Assembly (NCBI GenBank): GCA_947442825.1
Contig: CANEWU010000005.1
Location: 1-44,892 of the forward strand
Source: Synechococcaceae cyanobacterium
GTDB taxonomy: Bacteria > Cyanobacteriota > Cyanobacteriia > PCC-6307 > Cyanobiaceae
Direction of reading: 5' to 3'
Length of the DNA: 44,892 nt
Shown here: positions 38,664 through 44,892 of the stretch, piece by piece
How the letters are laid out: each line of letters begins with the position of its first letter
How positions within the stretch are numbered: the first letter of the stretch is position 1
Translations under genes and position numbers: made by a program
Notes under the pieces: model-generated
What the model saw: only the letters and a program-made list of their open reading frames with translations
What the model was told of the DNA's origin: nothing
Database searches by the model: none

Positions 38664-39176
38664 CTAAGGCGGGTTCAACCGGCCGTCGATCACCAGCCGA
38701 TCCTGCTCCCGCAGGGTGTAGTGGCCCGCGGCCACGGTCGGGCAAAAGGCCAGATTCCAGCTCTGCTTCGAAACCACGCTGGGAAAGACCACAAACGGAT
38801 GGCGCGCCAGAAGATCCCCTCCCCAGCTCTGCTGGCCCGCGCTGGGGATACCCGCATGCAGCCAGGCCCCGTTGGGCACGTCCTCAGCCGTCACCACCTT
38901 CACATCTGCTGGATCCGCGATCTCCAGGCAGGTGATGACATGGGCAACGCTGTCAAGCACGTCAAACCCCTTGTGCACCGCCACCTCCAGCACCGTGGTG
39001 GCCGGGTCGAAGCTGCAGTACACCACGCGCATTCCCTTCGGATTCCAGCGCCCGCCCGCCCGTTCGGCGCCGATTCCACTGTCCCAGCGCAGCCTGTGCA
39101 CCAGCGCATCGACCCTCCATGCCACCAGGGGCGTGACGGCTGCTGCCAATCCACAGGGCAATGGAGTCATCTCCAT
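38664..39176 (-). CDS. RES domain toxin
   Basis: AGGRWNPKGMRVVYCSFDPATTVLEVAVHKGFD...WNLAFCPTVAAGHYTLREQDRLVIDGRLNPP. Confidence 0.9.
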   Translation of the reverse strand: MEMTPLPCGLAAAVTPLVAWRVDALVHRLRWDSGIGAERAGGRWNPKGMRVVYCSFDPATTVLEVAVHKGFDVLDSVAHVITCLEIADPADVKVVTAEDVPNGAWLHAGIPSAGQQSWGGDLLARHPFVVFPSVVSKQSWNLAFCPTVAAGHYTLREQDRLVIDGRLNPP

Positions 39177-39182
39177 CGGAGC

Positions 39183-39716
39183 TCAGCTGTACACCCCGTA
39201 TTCGAGGCGGGTGAGGAAATCGGTCACCAACTCCGTGCCCTGCACCGTTTGCAGCAATTCAATCGGACGCTGGTCGTTCAGACCCATGGCCGGTTTGTTT
39301 AACCACTCCTCCGCTTTTTCCTGACTGCCAAACACTTCGCTGGCCTTCGCCAACGTTTCGGCAAAGAGCCAGGTCTTGCTGGCCAGGGGGGCAGGCATGG
39401 GCTTCATGGGCGTCTCGCGCTGGCGCCGCAGCGTGCGATCGCTGATGCCCAGCACCTTGATCACCTCCCGTTCATCCAGGCCTGGCAACGCCGTGATCAG
39501 GCACTGCAGCGACGCATAGGGGACGCCGCTCTCCACAATCGCCTGGTGGACCGCCAAGCGGTTGGTCATCGGCACCGCAAACACCCCCACTCCCCCCAGC
39601 AACCGTTGCGATTGCGAGAGCAGCCGCAACTCCCTGGCGGCGGCTTCATCTTCATGGAGATCCGTGAGATCCGTGGCGACCCCATGCGCCTCCTCCTGAT
39701 CGAGGGAAGGATTCAT
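39183..39716 (-). CDS. Xre/MbcA/ParS-type antitoxin (DUF2384)
   Basis: LGISDRTLRRQRETPMKPMPAPLASKTWLFAETLAKASEVFGSQEKAEEWLNKPAMGLNDQRPIELLQTVQGTELVTDFLTRLEYGVYS. Confidence 0.92.
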   Translation of the reverse strand: MNPSLDQEEAHGVATDLTDLHEDEAAARELRLLSQSQRLLGGVGVFAVPMTNRLAVHQAIVESGVPYASLQCLITALPGLDEREVIKVLGISDRTLRRQRETPMKPMPAPLASKTWLFAETLAKASEVFGSQEKAEEWLNKPAMGLNDQRPIELLQTVQGTELVTDFLTRLEYGVYS

Positions 39717-39744
39717 GGCGCGAGCCCCAAACTTCGACTGCGAT

Positions 39745-39775
39745 GACAATTGTCCGCAGCTTTTGGCCAATTGTC
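39745..39775. promoter_or_regulatory. putative RES-Xre operator
   Basis: GACAATTGTC palindrome 39745-39754 and a second CAATTGTC 39768-39775, copies 21 bp apart, 29-59 bp upstream of the antitoxin ATG. Confidence 0.6.
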
Positions 39776-39791
39776 AATCCTGGGCGCGGGC

Positions 39792-41963
39792 TCACCCCTC
39801 CTCCCCCTCCGCCAACAACCGCGCATACACCCCATCTGCATCCGCCATCAGCTCCCCATGGCGGCCGCGCTGCACGACGTGGCCGGCGTCGAGCACCAGG
39901 ATCAGGTCAGCGTCGCGGATGGTGCTCAGGCGGTGGGCGACCACGATCTGGGTGCAGGCGCGGCGGCGCAGGGCCTCCTCCAGCCGCCGTTCGGTTTCGG
40001 CGTCGAGGGCGCTGGTGGCCTCATCGAGGATCAGGATTGAGGGGTCCTGCAGCAGGGCGCGGGCCAGCTCGAGGCGCTGGCGCTGGCCGCCCGAGAGGTT
40101 GCGGCCGCCCTCCGCCAGTTCCGTATTCAGGCCGCCGGGCAGGGAGTCGATCAGCTCCAGCAGCTGGGCGTCGCGGCAGGCCTCCAGCAGCTGCTCGTCG
40201 CGCAGATCGGGGCGCCAGAGGCGCAGGTTTTCGCGGATGCTCAGGCCATAGATCGCGATCTCCTGCTGCACCATCGCCAGCGACGCCACCGCCACCGGCC
40301 GCGGGATCGCCGTGAGCGGATAGCCATCGAAGCGGATCTGTCCCTCGCTGATGGGCAACAGTCCGGCAATCAGCCGCGCCAGGGTGCTCTTGCCCGATCC
40401 GCTCGCCCCTACCAGCGCCACCCGCATCCCGGGCTCGATCGTCAGGCTCAACCCCTCGATCAACGGCGGCCGCACCGGCGCGAAGCGATACACCAGTTCC
40501 TCGATCTCCACCCGTCCGGAAAGGCGGCGGCGGCCCGCGGGCCAGGGCGGCAACGACGGGGGCGTGGTGGTGCGCAGCAGCGGATCGATCGGGTGGTCGA
40601 GCACGTCCTGCAGGCGCAGCACCGCCGTTTCCATCTGCGGCAGATCCGCCACGAAGCCCACCAACCGGTCGATCTCCCCCTTCAATCCGGCCGCCACCTG
40701 CTGGGCCGCCAGCAACATCCCCAGCGTCAACTCCCCCTGCAGCACCAACAGGAAGCCCACCAGCAATACGCCCAGGGTGTTGAGCTGGCTCAACAGGGTG
40801 GGCACCAGGCCCAGGGCCGCCTGCCGCCGCGACAGATGGTGCAGAAACGCCTGCACCCGCCGCTGGTACCCCGCAAACCGCTGCAGCACATCCCCCTCGG
40901 TGGCGGTGCTCTTGACCATCTCGATCTCCATCAGGGCCGCCATCAGCGATCCCTCCGCCTTGCCCGCATCCTTCTGCAGCTGCTGCGTGGCATCGCGCTG
41001 CTGGCGCAGGCTCAGGGCCACCATCAAGGCATTGAGGGCCGTGCTCACCGCCACCACCAACCCCAGGCGCGGGCTGTAACTGAGGGTGAGCAGCAGGTAG
41101 AGCACCAGCAGCACTCCCCCGTTGAGCAGGGGCAGCAGGCGCTGGGCGAGGAACGACGCCAACTCGCGGTTCAGGCCCTGGCGCTGGCTGATATCGCCGG
41201 CATATCGCTGGCGGAAGAAGCCATCGGGCAGGGCCAGCACATGGGCCTCGAACTCCTGCGCCCCGCGGCTCTCGAGCCGATGGCTGAGGTGGCGGATGCC
41301 CAGCTGCTGCAGCTGCCCGCCGATCACCTGCAGGGCGATGGTGAGGGCCATGGCCCAGAGCATCGGCTTGAGCCAGTGCCGCAGCGACGAGCCCCACACA
41401 TCATCCACATAGATCTGGGTGAACACGGGCATCGCCAGCTGGGGCAGAAGCAACAGCAATCCCGCCAGCAGGGTGAAGGCCGCCGCCCGCCACTCCGGCG
41501 CCAGGCGCCGCAGCAGCAACCCCCAGGGCCTGGGCACCCGGCCCCCCCGGCGGAACTCAGGCCCCGGCCGCATCTCCAGCACCACGCCGGTGAAGCCCTT
41601 GCTGAAGGCCTCCAGGCTCAGCCAGCGGGGGCCGGTGGCCGGATCGTTGAGGGCCACGCGGTTGCCGCGGAAGCCCTCCAGCACCAGGAAATGGTTGAAC
41701 TCCCAGAACAGGATCAGCGGCATTTTCTGGCGGCGCAGGGCGGCCAGATCCATGCGGAATCCCTTGCCCTCCAGGCCGTAGAGCCGGCCAGCGCGCACCA
41801 GGCTGGCGGCATCGCTGCCATCGCGGCTCACCCCGCACACCTGGCGCAGCTCCAGCAACGGCACCACCCGCCCGTAGTGGCGCAACACGATCGCCAGGCA
41901 GGCGGCCCCGCATTCGGCCGCCTCCATCTGCAGAACGGTGGGGGTGCGGATGCGCCGTGCCAT
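39792..41963 (-). CDS. NHLP-type export ABC transporter, peptidase C39/permease/ATPase
   Basis: VLQMEAAECGAACLAIVLRHYG (C39 Cys), ILFWEFNHFLVLEGF (His), ALNDPATG (Asp), VALVGASGSGKST, LSGGQRQRLELARALLQDPSILILDEATSALD. Confidence 0.92.
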   Translation of the reverse strand: MARRIRTPTVLQMEAAECGAACLAIVLRHYGRVVPLLELRQVCGVSRDGSDAASLVRAGRLYGLEGKGFRMDLAALRRQKMPLILFWEFNHFLVLEGFRGNRVALNDPATGPRWLSLEAFSKGFTGVVLEMRPGPEFRRGGRVPRPWGLLLRRLAPEWRAAAFTLLAGLLLLLPQLAMPVFTQIYVDDVWGSSLRHWLKPMLWAMALTIALQVIGGQLQQLGIRHLSHRLESRGAQEFEAHVLALPDGFFRQRYAGDISQRQGLNRELASFLAQRLLPLLNGGVLLVLYLLLTLSYSPRLGLVVAVSTALNALMVALSLRQQRDATQQLQKDAGKAEGSLMAALMEIEMVKSTATEGDVLQRFAGYQRRVQAFLHHLSRRQAALGLVPTLLSQLNTLGVLLVGFLLVLQGELTLGMLLAAQQVAAGLKGEIDRLVGFVADLPQMETAVLRLQDVLDHPIDPLLRTTTPPSLPPWPAGRRRLSGRVEIEELVYRFAPVRPPLIEGLSLTIEPGMRVALVGASGSGKSTLARLIAGLLPISEGQIRFDGYPLTAIPRPVAVASLAMVQQEIAIYGLSIRENLRLWRPDLRDEQLLEACRDAQLLELIDSLPGGLNTELAEGGRNLSGGQRQRLELARALLQDPSILILDEATSALDAETERRLEEALRRRACTQIVVAHRLSTIRDADLILVLDAGHVVQRGRHGELMADADGVYARLLAEGEEG

Positions 41964-41973
41964 CAGCAGATCC

Positions 41974-43104
41974 TCAGTAGATGCCCGTGATGTCCCGCAG
42001 CAGGGGAATCACGTAGGAGATCGGCTGGCGGTGCTCCACCAGCACCGACACCTCGGTGCCGGTGCCCGGGGTGAGGCGCAGGTCGGGGCCGGGGCCGCCG
42101 CCCCAGTCGAAGCCGCTGCGGGTGGCCGGATCGCGCTGCAGGCTGGTGACCGCTTCGATCAGCGGGTCGTTGCCGGAGCTGCCTGCGGGCTGCACCGTCT
42201 GCACCAACGACTCCAGGCCGAGGCGCTGCCGCAACCCCTCCCGGCTCACCGGCAGGGTGCGCAGGCTGAGGATGCGGCCGCGGATGCCGCCATGGCGCTG
42301 GGCCTTGGTGGTGGTGGGGGTGATGCGCACGATCTGTCCGGGCTTGAGGCGCTTGCCGTCCTGGCTGGCGAAGTAGGCGAGGCTCACCAGCTCCTGGCGC
42401 CGGTCGCTGCGGTCGAGTGAAAACAGGCTCGTGCCGGGATTGACCACCGCACCCGGCTGCACCAGCTGCTCCACCAGGCAGCCGGCCACCGGGGAGAGCA
42501 CCAGGGAGCTGCGCTGGTATTCGCGCTGCTGGCGGGCCAACGCCAGGACCTCATCGTTGATGCCCTGGCGACGCTGCTGCGATTCGGCCAGCTGCTGGCT
42601 GTCGATGCGCTGCAGCTGGCGCTCCTTCTCGATGAAGGTTTCCTCGGCGATGGCGCCGCTGCCGCGGTAGGGGAGCAGGCGCTCCAGATCGGCCGCCGCC
42701 AGGGCCCGCTCGCGCCGGGCCTGGAGGAGGGCGAGCTCGTCGTGGCTGCGCAGCTGGCGCAGGCGGCGCTCGGCGGCCACGATCGAGCCCCGCAGCGGCA
42801 CCAGATCGATGCGGGCCAGGGGCTGGCCGGCCTGCACGCACTGCCCCTCGCGCACCAGGATCTGCTGGAGCGGCCCGCCGCTGGGGCTCTGCACCGGCAG
42901 CAGCGCCTCCGGCCGCAGCAACACCCCCCGCCCCTGGATCCGCACCGGCACCCGCCCGACCACCGACCACACGCCGATGGCGGCGGTGAAGGAGAGCAGG
43001 CCGAGCAGCAACGCCCACAGGCTGGGGCGCAGCAGCGGCAGGGGTTGGTCGAGCTGTTCGGGGGAGGTGTGGGCCTCGAGGGCCTCCGGGCGGAACTCGA
43101 TCAC
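41974..43104 (-). CDS. NHLP system HlyD-like secretion protein (GTG start)
   Basis: EFRPEALEAHTSPEQLDQPLPLLRPSLWALLLGLLSFTAAIGVWSVVGRVPVRIQGRGVLLRPEALLPVQSPSGGPLQQILVREGQCVQAGQPLARID. Confidence 0.9.
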   Translation of the reverse strand: MIEFRPEALEAHTSPEQLDQPLPLLRPSLWALLLGLLSFTAAIGVWSVVGRVPVRIQGRGVLLRPEALLPVQSPSGGPLQQILVREGQCVQAGQPLARIDLVPLRGSIVAAERRLRQLRSHDELALLQARRERALAAADLERLLPYRGSGAIAEETFIEKERQLQRIDSQQLAESQQRRQGINDEVLALARQQREYQRSSLVLSPVAGCLVEQLVQPGAVVNPGTSLFSLDRSDRRQELVSLAYFASQDGKRLKPGQIVRITPTTTKAQRHGGIRGRILSLRTLPVSREGLRQRLGLESLVQTVQPAGSSGNDPLIEAVTSLQRDPATRSGFDWGGGPGPDLRLTPGTGTEVSVLVEHRQPISYVIPLLRDITGIY

Positions 43105-44892
43105 GACACCGCCTCCTCGCCCCACTGGCGGCGCATCAGCTGGGCGAACGCCCCGCCGGCGGCGCCCAGCTCCTCGAAGCTCCCCTCCTCCACGATGCGG
43201 CCCGCCTCCAGCACCACAATGCGGTCGGCGTGGCGGATCGTGCTCAGGCGGTGGGCGATCACCAACCGGGTGAGGCCGAGGGGCCGCAGCTGGCGGCTCA
43301 CCTCCGCCTGGCTGAGGTTGTCGAGGGCACTGGTGGCCTCATCGAGGATCAGCAGGGCGGGCTGGCGCACCAGGGCGCGGGCGATGGCCAGGCGCTGGCG
43401 CTGGCCCCCCGAGAGGTTGCCGCCCCCCTCCGCCACCAAGGTGTGCAGGCCCATCGGCATCGCCTGGATGTCGGCGGCGATGGCGGCCTGGGCGGCGGCG
43501 ATCCACACCTGCTCGGTGGACACCGAGGCGCCGCCGGCGATCACCTCCCGGAGTGTGCCCGCCAGCAGGGCCGCGTTCTGGGGCACCACGCCGATCTGGC
43601 GGCGCACCCGATCGAGGCGCAGGCGTTTTAGGGGGCGGCCATCGAGCAGGATCTCGCCGCGCTGGGGCTCCTCCAACCCCAGCAGCAGCCGCACCAACGT
43701 GGATTTGCCACTCCCCGACGGACCCACCACCGCCACGTACTCGCCGGGCTCCAGGCGCAGGTTGAGATCGTCGATCACCCAGGGGCCCTGGTCTCCGTAG
43801 CGGAAACGCACCGCCTCGAACCGCACCCCACCCCGCAGGCGCCCCGGATCCTGCCGCGCGGGATCGGCCGATTCCGGCGCGGCGGCGAGGATCGGCCGGG
43901 CCCGCTCCAGCAGCACGGGCAGCTCGAAGGCCTGCACCATCAGCCCGGCGCTGCTCACCACCGCCCCGAGGAAGGTGGTGAAGGCGGAGAAGAAGCCGAG
44001 CAATTCGCCCACGTTCGGGGCCCGCTGGGCCGGCTCCAGGGCGGCATCGGCCACCAGGCGGGTGATGAGGATGAACAGCAGCAATACGCCCAGGTTGGGC
44101 ACCACGGTCTGCAGCAGGGAGGCCAGGGCGCTGCGGCTCTGGATCGTGAAGCCGGTGCGGATGGCGGCGCCGTAGGGCTCCCACCAGTGGCGAGCGGCGG
44201 CGGCCTCCACCCCGGCCAGGCGCAGCTTGGAGACGCTGTGGATCAGCTCCAGGTTGCGGCTGCCCGCCTCCGCCAGGCGCTCCTCCCGCTGGCGCTCCAG
44301 CCGCAGGCTGCGCCGACCGATCCACACGGTGGGGGCCACCAGCACCAGGGCAAGCACGAGGGCCAGGGCGGTGAGCACGGCGCTGATGCGCAGCATGAAC
44401 AGCAGAAACACGGCGCTGAGCAGGGCCTGCAGGGCGCCGCCACTGAGGATCGCCTGGATCTCCTGCTGCACCTGGTCGATCGCCCCGAAACGCAGGCTGA
44501 GCTCCCCGGCCCGGTAGCGCTGGAAAAACGAGGCCGGCAACTGCAGGAGGCGGTGCAGGCCGGCCACCTGCAAGCGATGGCCACCGCGTTGCTGCACCGA
44601 GAGCAGGGTGCTGGCCTCGCTCCAGCGCAGGCCCACATCCGCGAAGGCGGCCACCAGCAGCAGGGCGCCCATCTGCAGCATCAGGGCCGCGTCCTTCTCG
44701 GGCAGGGCCTGGTTGGTGAGCAGGGTGTTGAAGGTGGGCACCAGCAGGCCCAGAAGGGTGCTCAGGAGCGCCGTAACCAGGGCGGGGCGCAGCGGATTGC
44801 TGAGCAGCGCCAGGCCGATGCCCAACAGGGCGCCGACGCCGCCAAGACCAGCGATCCAGCGGGCGGCCCCCACCTCCTTGCCGATGGCGAGC
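43101..44892 (-). CDS. NHLP-type export ABC transporter permease/ATPase (second ABC), N-terminus beyond window edge
   Basis: Frame stays open past 44873 (LAIGKEVGAARWIAGLGGVG...); VAVVGPSGSGKSTLVRLLLGLEEP, LSGGQRQRLAIARALVRQPALLILDEATSALD. Confidence 0.92.
   Translation of the reverse strand, partial: LAIGKEVGAARWIAGLGGVGALLGIGLALLSNPLRPALVTALLSTLLGLLVPTFNTLLTNQALPEKDAALMLQMGALLLVAAFADVGLRWSEASTLLSVQQRGGHRLQVAGLHRLLQLPASFFQRYRAGELSLRFGAIDQVQQEIQAILSGGALQALLSAVFLLFMLRISAVLTALALVLALVLVAPTVWIGRRSLRLERQREERLAEAGSRNLELIHSVSKLRLAGVEAAAARHWWEPYGAAIRTGFTIQSRSALASLLQTVVPNLGVLLLFILITRLVADAALEPAQRAPNVGELLGFFSAFTTFLGAVVSSAGLMVQAFELPVLLERARPILAAAPESADPARQDPGRLRGGVRFEAVRFRYGDQGPWVIDDLNLRLEPGEYVAVVGPSGSGKSTLVRLLLGLEEPQRGEILLDGRPLKRLRLDRVRRQIGVVPQNAALLAGTLREVIAGGASVSTEQVWIAAAQAAIAADIQAMPMGLHTLVAEGGGNLSGGQRQRLAIARALVRQPALLILDEATSALDNLSQAEVSRQLRPLGLTRLVIAHRLSTIRHADRIVVLEAGRIVEEGSFEELGAAGGAFAQLMRRQWGEEAVS

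Overview
This is a GC-rich window from a picocyanobacterium-like chromosome (Synechococcus/Cyanobium type; lineage inferred from gene content, not searched). Core genes: desC-like desaturase, rplI, dnaB, mnmG, chromate transporter pair, PLD-like protein, chorismate lyase-like protein, SprT-like protein, ligA. Four accessory blocks stand out. (1) Between dnaB and mnmG (about 4.34-12.3 kb) there is an insertion whose left part is visibly lower in GC. It carries three attC-like (59-be) recombination sites at 5028-5114, 5767-5858 and 6375-6467. Each has paired arms with an extrahelical base, and together they delimit two complete toxin-antitoxin gene cassettes (HigBA-type, then HicBA). No integrase is visible, so it looks like a CALIN (integrase-less cassette array). 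The rest of the insertion is a cupin, a desaturase, a glycosyltransferase-methyltransferase fusion, a gmd-like gene and a second glycosyltransferase. (2) A type I secretion operon (PpiC - ABC with N-terminal CNB-like and degenerate C39-like regions - HlyD - 59-aa ORF) is followed directly by an RTX/bluetail-type surface protein with five ~57-aa repeats. (3) A large choice-of-anchor-I/PhoX-like protein sits beside a DUF4082-like protein with a PEP-CTERM-like tail, next to a flavin monooxygenase + aminotransferase gene pair. (4) A RES-Xre toxin-antitoxin pair with a two-site operator lies downstream of an NHLP-type peptide export operon (ABC2-HlyD-C39 ABC1) that runs off the right edge. No tRNA, rRNA, CRISPR or complete IS element was recognised. 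All assignments are by eye; no database search was run.
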